From Trifolium pratense (lineage: Eukaryota > Streptophyta > Magnoliopsida > Fabales > Fabaceae), in assembly GCF_020283565.1 (NCBI RefSeq), contig NC_060065.1, positions 52,316,409-52,380,408 of the forward strand: a stretch of 64,000 nucleotides of DNA, written 5' to 3'. Of this stretch, positions 49,031-60,846 are shown in pieces. The notes beneath the pieces were generated by a model, which saw only the letters and a list, made by a program, of their open reading frames with translations, was not told the DNA's origin and did not search any database. Numbering within the stretch: position 1 is the first letter of the stretch; each line of letters begins with the position of its first letter. A program made the translations under genes and the position numbers.

Positions 49031-49689
49031 CAAAGAATTTTATGCTTTGTTTTTGACAAAGGAGAGAACAATGCAATGGAATCAAAATGTAACGGTAATA
49101 CCTATTTAGCTTTGTTTAAATAAGAGAGTGAAGTGTTTTTGGCATTATATAAGGTTTTAATCCCATGCAGATAGTAAAACATTATGGAGAGGAATTAATT
49201 GGTTGCATGTAAAGTTTGAAAGAAGAAAACATAGAAACCAAACAATTTGTTTTTATTCAATGAATTGATATTCAGCATGAAAGATGCTGATAGTATATTA
49301 TCTGCTTAATACCTTACCTTATTAGCACAATGTATTAATTGTGCTATAAATTGAGCTTTGCAAAAAATTATATATAATTAAGTTTAATAATTGATATTGT
49401 GTAGCATAATAAGTTAGTGTAGTCACTTTCATATAATTGTATTGTAGATGGTATGTGTACTGTGAAAAAACAATTGTTACCTAATTAACTTGATACTGAC
49501 TCTAAAAATTAATTATATAATTTGCTTGTAAACAAAATTTTGCTTATGGGACCTTTGGCTTTAAGGTTTTCTTATTGTTTTGTCAAGTATTCAAGTTTAA
49601 GTTATAAGAGCAAACAAGAATTGACACTATTATCATTCCAAAAACACCCTTCAAATTTATTGTGGCGATGAAATGATTATTTTTTGCGC

Positions 49690-49872
49690 ATGAACATGAA
49701 CAGTTGAACACTGACACGGATATCAGACATGACACGAACACTTACCCGTCGAACCAATAATAATTTTTAAAAAAAAGGACATAATTCAATGTAATTATAA
49801 GTGTCGGTGTCCGACATCGACACATGTCCGACACGGGACACACCAAATGTGAGAAGTGTTTGTGCTTCATAG
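49690..49872. mobile_element. MITE of the CTATGAAGCAC family, copy 3
   Basis: The right end GTGCTTCATAG is intact; the left end is eroded. The interior has GACACGGATATCAGACATGA and AAGTGTCGGTGTCCGACA, as in the other copies. Confidence 0.65.
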
Positions 49873-50019
49873 AATTATTGTATTATAGGTCTGAGGCGTT
49901 CGCCGACTTTGTTAATAACTAATTTTTTATTTTTTTTTTCTAAGAAACTATAATCATATTGAATGAGATGATGAAAGTCTCTTCTTCTTGGACCAGGATT
50001 CCATGCATTTGATTTTTGG

Positions 50020-50167
50020 GTGCAGTCGTGCAGTCATTTCATTTATAGCCGTCCGATCAAGATCGGACGGTTATGATTTAAAACTGTATTTGTTAACTGA
50101 ATTTATTTAAACCGTTCGATTGTGATCGGACGGCTATAAACCAACTGCATTGAAATTTTGACTGCAC
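50020..50167. mobile_element. Hairpin MITE with CCGTCCGATC arms
   Basis: The outer ends GTGCAGTC and GACTGCAC are inverted. Inside, TATAGCCGTCCGATC and GATCGGACGGCTATA form long arms, and GATCGGACGG / CCGTTCGAT repeat the motif internally. The segment would fold into a strong hairpin. Confidence 0.7.
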
Positions 50168-51842
50168 ATGATTCATTTCCCTTCTTCTTTCTACCAAACT
50201 TTTTTCACAAGATTGAGTTTCAAATATCGCCGAAGTCATAATGTGGGTTTAGTTTCACTTGTAGTAATAACATAGTCTTGGTAATTAATATTCCAATTGT
50301 TTGTAGGTGTTAAAGTCTCACATCGATGTGAGATTTCTTAATAAAATCGTCTTATAAGATGATAATTGTGTCTCACTTATAAACACATATTCAGGTCATC
50401 TCGCAAGCGATGTGATTTTTAACCGTATTTTTCCAACAACAGCCAAATTGTGTCAGATATGCTCTCGAGAGCTTTGTGGCATAGGTTTCACCGCTCAGAC
50501 CGTGTCCTCTGAGAAGAACTACTAGTACGTGACTTGTTGTCTTATTGCAAAAAACATGATAAAACTTTTTTATTCTTGAAATTGTTCATGCATTTTTGTC
50601 ACTCCCTTAAACTTATTCGTTTCAACATTTTCTGTCCTCATAAGCTTCATGCACGTTACGAGGGGACTACATACCTATACTACACTTTACATGATGAGAG
50701 TGTGACATTTTATTATTATTGTATATAAAAAAAAAGTGAAACATTTTGTTATTTTCCCCTTTTTTCTCCTTGTTGGTTTTTGATGTTTCAGTTTTAGTTG
50801 TGTTTTTTTTTTTTTTTCTCTCCTTCTGTTGGCTTTATTGTGTGTTCTTGAGTATTTTTTTGTACGAAATTTCTACCGTCTCAATAGTGATTAATTTTCG
50901 TTGAAGAACCTGTAAAACACAAAAGGTAAATTCTCTTTTCACAGCATTTTCTTTACAGACAAAAATTAGAGATGGATCGAACCACTGACCACTTACTTAA
51001 GAAAATGAAAACTCTTATCACTTGATCAATTCATTGTTGGTAAATAGACCTAACACAGGCCAAAAAGGGAAATTAATTAATAATTGTACTTACTACATTT
51101 TAAATTTTTAATAACTTTTGCACCAACATTTTGGTCTTACAAACAAACCGATAAAACCCAGGTTTTGAATTTGTTGGCGAGCAATGAAAGCAGCATTAGA
51201 TTGGAGCTTACTTAGCACAATTCGTGAATAATCCATAGACCGGACATGTTCATGTTGACTGGAAAAACTTAGTTCCAATCGATTAAGATTGTCATTTTTC
51301 GACCATTTTTATGATCCTAGATTCCTAGGTAGGGGAATTTCATGCGTTCATCCCTAAGCTAGTACTAACTGCCAAGCATTTACACACACACCCCACTGAG
51401 GTCCTCCAATTATTCATCAGAGTTGTCTTTTCTCCACAAAAGAAATTTGGTTCTTTGCTGGTTGCGTCACCATGTGTTTGATATGCTAAAAAATAAATAA
51501 GGAACTGAACAAGCAACTTCAACAGTATTGTTTTTGGTTTCAAAACTGTTTTTGGATTGGACAAACTGAGGCTAAGAGATTGGACAAAAATTGAAATTCT
51601 TGTCCCCCATTTAACCACGGGACAAAAAAAAAACTTGACCACAATACAATTGTTTGTCCTCTGCTGCATAAATTGTCTAAAATATCAAAATAATCTTTTG
51701 ACCGTACGAAACATCTTACAAGATAAAATTTTATCAACACCTTAAATTTTGTCTTGTGTTGTTTTGTATTGTACTGTCCTGCATTGTTTTGTCATGTACT
51801 TATATTTTGCACATCAAACGGACCCTAAATAGCAGATAACAT

Positions 51843-51930
51843 ATGAAGCAAAGACTCCGACACAGACACCTGACACGAACACGTCGACACTACTAATGTT
51901 AAAAATATAGGATCACCGACACCGCCACAT
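51843..51930. mobile_element. MITE of the CTATGAAGCAC family, copy 4 (truncated)
   Basis: It begins ATGAAGCAAAGACTCCGACA and continues with GACACGAACACGTCGACAC, but it lacks the right half and right inverted end. Confidence 0.55.
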
Positions 51931-52163
51931 ATTTATAAAAGATCTAAATTAAGAATCAAAATATATAATGTGCATCTAAGTTGAGCAAATCTTTTAATTA
52001 AAAAAAGTTAAAGAGTCCCGAGACACTTGATAATCATATTAAAAAAGGAAATTAATGATAAAGATAAATCCCTTATTAATGCTACTAATTTAGTTTAGAA
52101 AATCTATCGTGAAAAAAATTATTTTAGAAAGTTATAGAATATTTTGGAACATCAAAATACAAA

Positions 52164-52540
52164 GGCTCTGTTTGGTAAGGCCAAATATTGAGCTTATAAC
52201 TTATAAGCTATAAGCTCTGTTTGGTAACAGTTTTTAAGAAAGAGCTTATAACTTATTTTTCAAACGCTATTTCAAGTAGCTTATGAGTTTATAGCTTATC
52301 ATATTTTCTTCCAATTTTACCTTTATCATCTTACTTGAAAAAATTAAATATTAATTAAACATATCTTTTTTATGTCATTTCACACTTATAAGCTAGCTCA
52401 ACCACTAATTTTACCAAATAATACAAATTCAATCAGATAGCTTATTCGTTATAAACTAAAAGCTAACTTATAAGCTATCCGCTATAAGCTCATCCGCTAT
52501 TAGCTTATCAACTATCCGTTATTTTTTACCAAACAGAGCC
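52164..52540. mobile_element. MITE with GGCTCTGTTTGGTAA inverted ends
   Basis: The ends GGCTCTGTTTGGTAA and TTACCAAACAGAGCC are perfect inverted repeats over 15 bp. CTCTGTTTGGTAACAG recurs inside at about 52216, so the left end is partly duplicated. The interior is full of AGCTTATAAGCTATAAGC-type palindromes. The target duplication is short or unclear. Confidence 0.8.
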
Positions 52541-54906
52541 AAAATAGACACGATAAATTCACTAACACTTTTTTTTTTTTTTGACAAATTCTAACAATTT
52601 TTTAATAAAGGACGAAGAGAGTAGTTCAAGTTGCACTTTGAAAAAAATTGAGAAATGATAAATCATCACTCCTCTATCGTGTTGCCCTCATGGTTCATCA
52701 TCTCTCCCTTGTTCATCATCAAGCATTTTTCGCTCATTATCGCTACTTCCTAATAAATTTTCATCATCCTCAATATTTGCTTTCATCGTCTTCCTTTCAA
52801 AATGTCACATTTACTAATACCCAAGCTCAAGTTGCCGAACCGTTTCTATAACAGCCATTGAAGATAGTTTGGATAGATCAAATCAAATACAAAATATTTA
52901 GGTGAGGTCTACCCTAACGTTTGATAATTGAGATATTTACCTAACAAATAATAATCAATGAGAACAAGTCACGTTACACGTAGATTTACATATGACACCC
53001 ATAAGTAATTTGTAATTAACATTTCTTTCACATATATATAATTTATTTTTATTTGTTGATAGTAAATATCCAAATTATAGAGGAATAAATTTGAAAAAAC
53101 TAAATATTTATCTTTAATTCATTAACACGTGCAATTTAATTTTTTTATTAAAATAAAAAAATACCTTGTTGAAGAGAGAGAATGGGAAGCAAAATTGGTG
53201 AGGTTGTAGTTCTCAAACTTTCTTTCTCTATGAGCTGACAATATTCGTTTTGTGGGCTCCTCACTCCAAACAAACAAAGCAATGCCTCACTCAGACACTC
53301 ACTCATGTTCACGGACGGCATCAACCTTTAACCCCACCATTTTTCTCTCTATCCCCGTCCCTTTCTTCATACTATACCACATTTCCATTAATTATACAAT
53401 TATGGCATAATCATTTTCATAATTGCCTCTATAATATAATCCCAACACCTACGTGTCATGCTCTTACGAGTACGCTAGGTTTGTGTCGGTAAAAGAACTC
53501 AAGTTTTATCTGAAGAGATAAAAGAGAGAACTTCGATGGATCAATGGAAGAAATGCTTCGAGCTGAAGGTTAGAATCCGAGTCAATATAAGTTTGAGGTG
53601 GAGGTCGATATTAGAGTGAGACATACCTTAGGAGATGGTGAAGAGTTGTATATATAGGCCAATGGATATGGAATTGGGCCGATAAATGTGACATTGAATT
53701 TGATTCAGCCCAAAAATTTGATCTAGAACAGTGTAAATTCAATTTCTAAATCATATTTTTCTTCCGATTTCAAATATAAGTAAAAACGATGCAACGATCA
53801 AATAATATATATTAGGTATAGACCAACTTCAAAAAAATTCAAACGATTTAACATTTATTTGATATTAAAATGAACGTAGTAATAATCTTTTTAGAAATAT
53901 AAAATAATCTCATGGTCATGTGTATACTAGATGCTTGATCATTAAAATATGATCTTGTTAACAAGTGCTTTCGGGGCACTTGAATTGCTCCTAATGAGTA
54001 ATATCGCGACTGCTCCTCTTAATTTTGTCTCACAAATTGGTTTTTATTGATTAAAATAGCTTATATATAATATAATAGTCACATGAATTAAGATATACGA
54101 GTAATAAAGTTAATTAGTATCAAACTTACTAAATTATCCTAAATATTCCTAATCAAATTTCTAATTTTTGAGTAAAAATATACACGGGACCATTATTTGT
54201 CACTGAAACATAAAAAATTGAATAAATAAGTTTACAAGAAATAATTAACACAATAATTCAACTTATATTTTAACAATATTATATAACAAATTTTTAAATA
54301 TTTAATTTTAAATAAATTTTCTACATTAATATAGTGAAAAACTCAAATATCGATGGACAAGTGCGAATGCACGGGTCTTTAAATTAGTATTTTATATAAC
54401 TTCTTTTTGCAAAAAAAATAACAACTACGGAACACTAGTTTGATTGAAACACACGGATTCTTCTCTTCAATTTAAATTTTCTCCATACACAAGTCAAAAA
54501 TTAAACCCTTTATCACTTGCTTAAGGGGTATAAATCTCTTACTACTTAAATCAATCTAGTGTTGATTAGAATTTCGTTTGAAAATTAAAAGTAAGATCGT
54601 AGTTATAAGTTATAACAATATTCTCAATTTGACTCAAATTAAAAAGTATAAAATTTTAAATTCTTAAACTGCCAACGTACATGATTCAAAGTTTGCTAAT
54701 AATACTAAGATAATCTCCATTACAATAAGATAAGATAAATAACACAAAACCTAATACTATTTTACTATAGTGAAGTAAAATCAATACTGCCAAATTGTTT
54801 TTAAAGACTGAATTTTCCTTCATACTATTTCAATATACATCAAATTTCTAATATAGTGAATATACATCGATAAATGTATACCCTAATCAAGTCGAGGAAA
54901 TTCCAT

Positions 54907-55521
54907 TCATACTATTTGACAATTCCGGCACAATGGACACCAGAAGAATGATCTTTGAGTAATGCATTTTTTGAGCCACTGCAAAATGCAATCTTTGTGA
55001 AAAATATGCAAGCACTTCGTCTTAACAAATTGAATCTTCGAACCACTAGAGAACTCTTCCAAACAAAATGTGCATTGTTTTATAGAATAACGAGAATCTT
55101 GATCTATTTCAACTTTCTCCAATGAATCCACAATAAGTTTAGATGCAAAACATGCATGTTGGTGATTTTCTTGATTCATATAACTATGATCTTTAATATT
55201 CCATGTAGTAACATCACCAACAAAAAGCATAACATCCATCTCCCAAGAATCATACGAAGACATTTGCCTAGCACATTCACCAATATGAGGCAAAATTTCT
55301 TTCAATATTGGATGAAAAATAGGCAAGGATGAAAAGTAGCCATATAAAGGGTTATTGTTTCCCTTTTTTAAGATTGTTCTTCCATCACACTTGCATAAAA
55401 TGTTGCTAGGAACCAACAATGTTTCATTGGTCACATTGATTGAGACTTTATCAATGGTTTTTATGGGCAAATTTTCTTCGATGAAAATAAAATTAATGTG
55501 GAAGGTGCCACTAGATGCCAT
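54907..55521 (-). CDS. RING-H2 finger protein, intronless, 204 aa
   Basis: Probable ubiquitin E3 ligase. The C-terminal 60 residues carry a C3H2C3 RING: CTFC, then KCLHIFHKDC and WCPLC, with the Trp before the last Cys pair that usually contacts the E2. The first 140 residues (including NFIFIEENLP and LPIFHPILKEILPHIGEC) match nothing I recognise. No membrane helix or signal peptide is visible. Start: ATG at 55521 (MASSGTF); the open frame continues eight codons upstream but begins with TTG, not ATG. A TATA-like TATAAATA lies 118 bp upstream. Small intronless RING-H2 genes of this kind are numerous in legumes and often lineage-specific. Confidence 0.85.
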   Translation of the reverse strand: MASSGTFHINFIFIEENLPIKTIDKVSINVTNETLLVPSNILCKCDGRTILKKGNNNPLYGYFSSLPIFHPILKEILPHIGECARQMSSYDSWEMDVMLFVGDVTTWNIKDHSYMNQENHQHACFASKLIVDSLEKVEIDQDSRYSIKQCTFCLEEFSSGSKIQFVKTKCLHIFHKDCILQWLKKCITQRSFFWCPLCRNCQIV

Positions 55522-55638
55522 GGATGAATGAAGTATTTGCAACAAGTATGATCAAGGAAGTTATTTGGTTTCAAGAATGAAGTATTTGTAACTTTTTTAG
55601 GGTTTGTGAGATGGATTTAATTTGTTAAGCATAGACCA

Positions 55639-55646
55639 TATTTATA
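55639..55646 (-). promoter_or_regulatory. TATA box of the RING-H2 gene
   Basis: TATAAATA on the minus strand, 118 bp upstream of the chosen ATG. This distance allows a leader of about 85 nt. Motif-based only. Confidence 0.45.
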
Positions 55647-56786
55647 GTGTGAATGCTCTCAAAAGAATAAAAGGATAAGTGATATATTTATTCGTTAAAC
55701 AAAGATAATTCTTATCTTTTATAGAGAAATCAAAACTTGATAATTACGGTATCTTATTAGGATTTGGTTAGCTAAATTTATGATATTATATTTTATACGA
55801 TTATACTTATTTAAATAAACATCATTATTGTAAAAAGATATTATAGATAAATATCATTATTTAATATTAATCATTAAAATGTACCCAAAAAAAATTAATG
55901 GTTAAAAGAAGGCCGATAAATTTTCAGCGAAAACAAATATTTTAAAAAGATTAGATTAGATTTTCTAAAAAAAAAGATTAGATTAGATATTTCTGTAAAA
56001 ATAAATTTTAAAAATAGATATTTTTTTATTTAAAAAAAAAAGATATTGACAACAAAAGATTCTTTTTGATTTTTTTTTTCAATCAAAAAGATTGTTTTAT
56101 TTTTACTCAAACACGAAAGATTGTTTTGACCGACGATAAAAAAGGAATTTCAAATATGTACATAATAAAACCAATCTTAAGTTACCTAAAAAAACCAATC
56201 TTAAATTAAATCTTTTGATTTAGCTAAACAGAACAACAAAATACTGGTCCTATGGTTAGAAGAAGTCCAGGCCACTCATTGCTTGTATATGTTGTAGTGC
56301 CCGTTTAACCCTCCTTATCTTACCCTTAAAAGTTACTTTAAGAATAAAGTTAAAAATAAAAAATTTAAATTTAAACTTAAATTTGTTTGGTATTTATTAC
56401 ATTAATTAATAATTAGTAGGAAAAAAATGAGGTAATTATAAAACTTCATTCGTTTTCCAAAACTGCAAATAATCAAATATTTAAAACAAAAATTATTTAT
56501 GGACACTTACAACACCTTTTTTGAAAAAGCACTTACAACACCTAATTAATCACATATAAGAATATGAATATTTAGTTGAGTATACCTAATTCAATCGTAC
56601 AAAATCGATTTCTTAGTTAAAAATCTCTAAAATGACTCTTAGAAATTAGAATTTTAACTTAATTCAACCATACAATATTGACTTATAAAATAAAAATTAT
56701 TTTTATTTATAAACTCATATTTAAATCATCTTACTCCTATCAGACATTTCTTAACACAAAGTATACAAAATATTGGTAAGCATGTA

Positions 56787-57346
56787 GTCCCTTCGTCCCA
56801 AAACTTTAGTCCTTTTAGAGTTTTGCACAGAGATTAAGAAATGATAAAAATTGATAAGTTAAGTCGTTTTTACCCTTACTTTATTAAGAAAGGAAAAATA
56901 TATTTAAGGCTTAATTGCACTTTTGGTCCCTTATCTTTATTTTAGGTTTCAAGTTGGTTCTTATCTTTTAAAAGTTTCAAGTTGGTCCCTTATCTTTTCT
57001 GCAGGTTTCAATTTGGTCCCTTCCGTCAAATTTTTCACTTTTACCGTTAAATTTGGACACGTGTCATCTTTTCATGGGTGGTTTCTTTTTGCCACGTGTC
57101 CAAATTTAACGGTAAAAGTGAAAAATTTGACGGAAGGGACCAAATTGAATCCTTCAGAAAAGATAAGGGACCAACTTGAAACTTTTAAAAGATAATGGAC
57201 CAAAAGTGAAATTAAGCCTATATTTAATTAATGTTTTAGCTTTAGTAAGGGTACAAATGGTAAAGTATCACTAATTGTGCATTGGTTTCTTAAAAGAACT
57301 AAATATTCGGGACAGTAAAAGGACCAAAGATTTGGGACGGAGGGAG
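56787..57346. mobile_element. Stowaway MITE interrupted by a hairpin element
   Basis: Ends GTCCCTTCGTCCCAAAACTT and GATTTGGGACGGAGGGAG with TA on both sides (56785-56786, 57347-57348). Removing the insert and one duplication leaves about 239 bp. Confidence 0.85.
56907..57219. mobile_element. Long-hairpin MITE nested in the Stowaway (313 bp)
   Basis: The ends AGGCTTAATTGCACTTTTGG and CCAAAAGTGAAATTAAGCCT are inverted. Nearly the whole element is self-complementary, with arms of about 135 bp around a short centre near 57068-57095 containing TTTTCATGGGTGG. It is flanked by TATATTTA / TATATTTA (7-8 bp duplication, one base ambiguous). The 90-codon open frame inside is a by-product. Confidence 0.88.
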
Positions 57347-58437
57347 TATTATTTTATTTTTGAATAGAAAATATATTATATATTAATATAAAAAATGAAA
57401 ATAGTACGACAGAAGATTCTAAACAACAAAGAGGCACTAACCACACTCAACTAGAACCCAACAATGTCTAAGGTAAGACAGAAAAATAAACAGACAAATA
57501 AAACTACAAGAAAACACAAACAAACTAGAACCCTCAAAATCACCACCTCAAGAAAAAGAATATCCATCATGAAGAGAGAGTCAAGGATCAACCACAGGTA
57601 GGACAAAAAAATAAGAGGACCTTTAATCTCTCTGGCCCATCGAGACGATCAACACGACACTCCAACAAACTCTACCGGTTCCAGCATAAAGTAGGACAAT
57701 CATGTATCATTGTTGTATTCCAAACACGGAGCACTTGTTAAAGCCTATATATACACACACACAAAATATTTCCAATAGATTACTAAGTGGACAAGGTGAA
57801 TCAATGCTCCATGAATCTAACTTAAAAGATACTATATACACACATAACATTAAATTAAGTTGTAAGTTTGAACCAATGCTAGTGCTGATAGTGTACCTCA
57901 AACAACAGTTGGAAAAGGCATAACTATAGCAGCTGATTTTTATAAACCTTATAGTTTTACATAATTTTAGCAAGGTATATACTTAGCACAGCAGTATATA
58001 TGGAGTGAGAAAGTGAGAGATAGAGAGAGAAAGAGGGTATAGTACGTACGTGGTCCATCATACTATACTAGTCTACATGGCTGACTGACTTACACTCACA
58101 GTCACAGCAGCCAGCCGTGTTGATAATTATACAAGAAAACCAAGTCAAGTGTGAAGCAACTTATTCATTTCTACTTCTCTTTGCTTAATTGCTTGCTACC
58201 TCAATTCTCAACTTATATTAAACCCTTCTTCTGCTACTACTTCCTCTCTATTCACATGTAACATCAATTTCTATTTCTTATCATATATCATATATATCAT
58301 AGTAGTAGTAGTACTTTAATTTCTTGTCTCAAATAAAAAGTGAAAAAATCAGTATATATATAATTCAACTGATTATTGTTATTTTGTTTTGGCAGCTAGA
58401 ACTAGCTTAATTAATTAATTCAATTAAATATTCAAAG

Positions 58438-60480
58438 ATGATGTCTCAAGAAGCAGTTTCTGTTCCATCCAACTCAAACCCTAATTCAAATTCAGTTAAA
58501 AGAAAAAGAAGTCTACCAGGAAATCCAGGTAAGTTCTTCTCTTTCTCTTTATCTCTTCTACACACAATTTTTTTTGTATGTGATATGAAATTATATGGTA
58601 AAAATAATACTAATTAATTCATAGTTAACTTAACATAATAAGTTTGTTGATTATAAGCATATATGTTGCAGATCCAGATTCAGAAGTGATTGCTCTATCA
58701 CCAAAATCGTTGATGACAACAAACCGGTTCATCTGCGAAGTATGCAACAAGGGTTTCAAGAGAGACCAAAACCTACAGTTACATAGAAGAGGACACAATC
58801 TTCCATGGAAGCTTAAGCAGAGAAATCCTCTAGAAGTAATAAGGAGGAAGGTGTACGTGTGTCCGGAGAAGAGCTGCGTGCACCACGAGCCTAGTAGAGC
58901 TTTAGGAGATTTAACAGGGATTAAAAAGCACTTTAGTAGAAAGCACGGTGAGAAGAAGTGGAAGTGTGATAAGTGTTCGAAGAAATATGCAGTTCAATCT
59001 GATTGGAAGGCTCATAGTAAGATTTGTGGTACTAGAGAGTACAGATGTGATTGTGGGACACTATTCTCCAGGTATACACATACATGCATTATTTGAACCA
59101 TAACATTGTTGATATACTTCAATGTGTATGCGTAGTTTTTACTACAACTATATGGTCAAACTGTGATTCTGTCTAACTCACCGTCAATCTAAACATCACT
59201 TAAGAATTGACCATATATAGCAAATTTGAGTGTGATTCATCTTGCATGAGTTTAAGTAAGTTTCATAATAACATTAGATTATATAATTTACATTTTATTC
59301 CATTTCATTCCATTTTTTTATCATACTGATAAAGTTAATTTGTTGCTTTAATTCTTAACATTGCATTAAATCTCATGGTTAGTAAATTTTTCACAAATTT
59401 TTGGTATAAATATTTTGAGATTCTGCACACGAGTACGTATATAAGTATGCTTTAAATCAAGGCGAGTTTGACAAAATCATTGTAGCACTGTGATTTTGTT
59501 GAAGCTCATCATAAGTGCAGTTTGTGTTTTTGAAAATCACGGTGATTCTGCCAAACTCAATCCAAACATGTAGTAATTCTTCTTTGATATGATAGAAGTA
59601 ATTAAGGACCATTTTGCTAATTATTTATTAATTGTGTGATGATTGACAAATCAGGAAGGACAGCTTCTTAACACATAGAGCCTTTTGTGAATCCTTGGTA
59701 GAAAGAAATGCAAGAATAGGTTCAATTCCATCCAACTTTGGAAACAATCTTATGATCAACACTCAACTACAGAGAATTCCTCATCAAGGTTTATTTGGGC
59801 TTAATCAAGAATTTGGTGGACCAGGCCCAGAAACATTCATGGCAACAAATTTTCCCAACAATAACAATATCCCTCATAATTTATTATTCTCATCATCAGC
59901 ATCAGGAACAAACTCTGATTTAGAATTAGTCCTCACAAATAACATGAACACAACTTTTGGTTCATTGTTACCACAAGGACAATGGAATATGAATTACCGT
60001 TACAATGAACATCAAACTGCAGAAGCATCATTTATAAGTAGTGGGGGTCTATCTATGCCTATGTCTATGAATATGATGCATGCTCCTCAAGGAGTACTAT
60101 TAAAGCTAGAACAACAACAAGAAGAAGACAAAATTATGCATGCTGATTTGTCTCATTTGTATACTCATAATCAATTACAAGAAGGTCCAAGTCATCACGT
60201 GTCAACAATGGAATCTACAACTACAAATGTTATGATCAATGGTAATAATAATAATAACAATAATGTTGCTGCTTTCAATAATAGTAATAATATTGTTGAA
60301 ATGAAGAAATTGTTCAACCAAGGAAATGTTCTGCATGATGGAGACAAACATGAATTGAGCTTAACTAGAGATTTTCTTGGTGTTGAGTCATTGAAGTTGC
60401 CACAACAGGAGGTTCCTAGGTTTAATCCAATAGGATCTGTCATGCACATGCAAAATGATCAGTTTGGTGGACACTACTGA
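58438..60480 (+). CDS. INDETERMINATE DOMAIN (IDD) zinc-finger transcription factor, 438 aa
   Basis: IDD proteins are plant C2H2/C2HC nuclear factors that act with GRAS proteins in root patterning, gibberellin, starch and flowering control. Exons: 58438-58528, 58672-59071, 59655-60480. Visible in order: nuclear signal KRKR (about 22-25); ZF1 (FICEVCNKGF..HRRGH, about 50-72); LPWKLKQR; ZF2 (YVCPEKSCVHH..HFSRKH); ZF3 (WKCDKCSKKYAVQSDWKAHS); ZF4 (YRCDCGTLFSRKDSFLTHR). The C-terminal half is Asn/Met-rich and ends with the family motif TRDFLGV near residue 406. The second C-terminal IDD motif (usually MSATALLQKAAQ) is absent, which is unusual. The first of two adjacent ATGs (58438, 58441) is taken as start; either is possible. 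The subgroup is not assigned. Confidence 0.94.
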
Positions 60481-60516
60481 TGAAGTTAATTGCAATATGT
60501 AGTATAGTGAAGTTTT

Positions 60517-60638
60517 TTTTTTGTCAGGTAGCCCAGTAGCTAGAAATTCTATCTTTTTAAGATGAATAAGCGGAGTGTTCAGGGTTCAAACCCTGACTCC
60601 TGCATATATCCTTACCAACTGAGCTAAGTTCACGGGAC
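60517..60638 (-). mobile_element. tRNA-derived SINE after the IDD stop codon
   Basis: The 122-bp body carries, on the minus strand, CTTAGCTCAGTTGGTAAGG (box A) and GGGTTTGAACCCTGA (box B). A perfect 19-bp duplication flanks it (60498-60516 and 60639-60657, core TAGTATAGTGAAG). It begins 37 bp after the IDD stop codon, so it probably lies in the IDD 3' UTR. Confidence 0.9.
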
Positions 60639-60803
60639 TGTAGTATAGTGAAGTTTTGTATGATTATATATACACAAAGATATTATAAATTACTATATAT
60701 GTTAATGTTAACATTTAGCAGCAGCAGAAAAATACAATACTCGTGACCCTAATATTTTCTGTGTTGAGAAGCATGCAAACAGTATAGTGAGATATGATAT
60801 GTG

Positions 60804-60842
<39 letters not shown>
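60804..60842. repeat. (TA)n microsatellite
   Basis: An uninterrupted TA tract of about 19 repeats, self-complementary and likely variable in length. Confidence 0.95.

Positions 60843-60846
<4 letters not shown>

Larger units (their letters stand above)
49130..54890. other. 5.8-kb intergenic region rich in small elements, no gene seen
   Basis: I see only mobile-element debris: MITEs at 49690, 50020, 51843 and 52164 (listed separately), an LTR-like word (GTTAAAGTCTCACATCGATG) at about 50311, a likely hAT-type MITE at about 51430-51830 ending CAAACGGACCCTAA, and a weak Helitron-like hairpin (GTGCGAATGCACGGGTC) at 54361-54377. About 53480-53720 has TATATATAGGCC and may be an LTR fragment. Short open frames here match no family I know. 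Confidence 0.45.
55650..58430. other. Intergenic DNA upstream of the IDD gene
   Basis: Apart from the nested MITEs at 56787-57346, about 55900-56120 has short duplicated blocks around AAAAAGATTAGATTAGAT and a T-run. About 57400-57700 is A-rich and non-coding and could be an element remnant (unsure). From about 58000 the sequence is the IDD promoter and leader, with GA-rich (GAGAGATAGAGAGAGAAAGA) and C/T-rich stretches. Confidence 0.45.

Noticed and set aside
51340..51740. Open frames on both strands near 51.5 kb
   Set aside because: No family, no coding bias visible, and the region ends like a MITE (CAAACGGACCCTAA).
52648..53492. Open frames rich in His/Leu/Ser at 52.6-53.5 kb
   Set aside because: Low-complexity translations of C/T-rich DNA; no homology recognised and no exon partners.
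56923..57195. 90-codon open frame
   Set aside because: It lies wholly inside the hairpin MITE, and its two halves are reverse complements.
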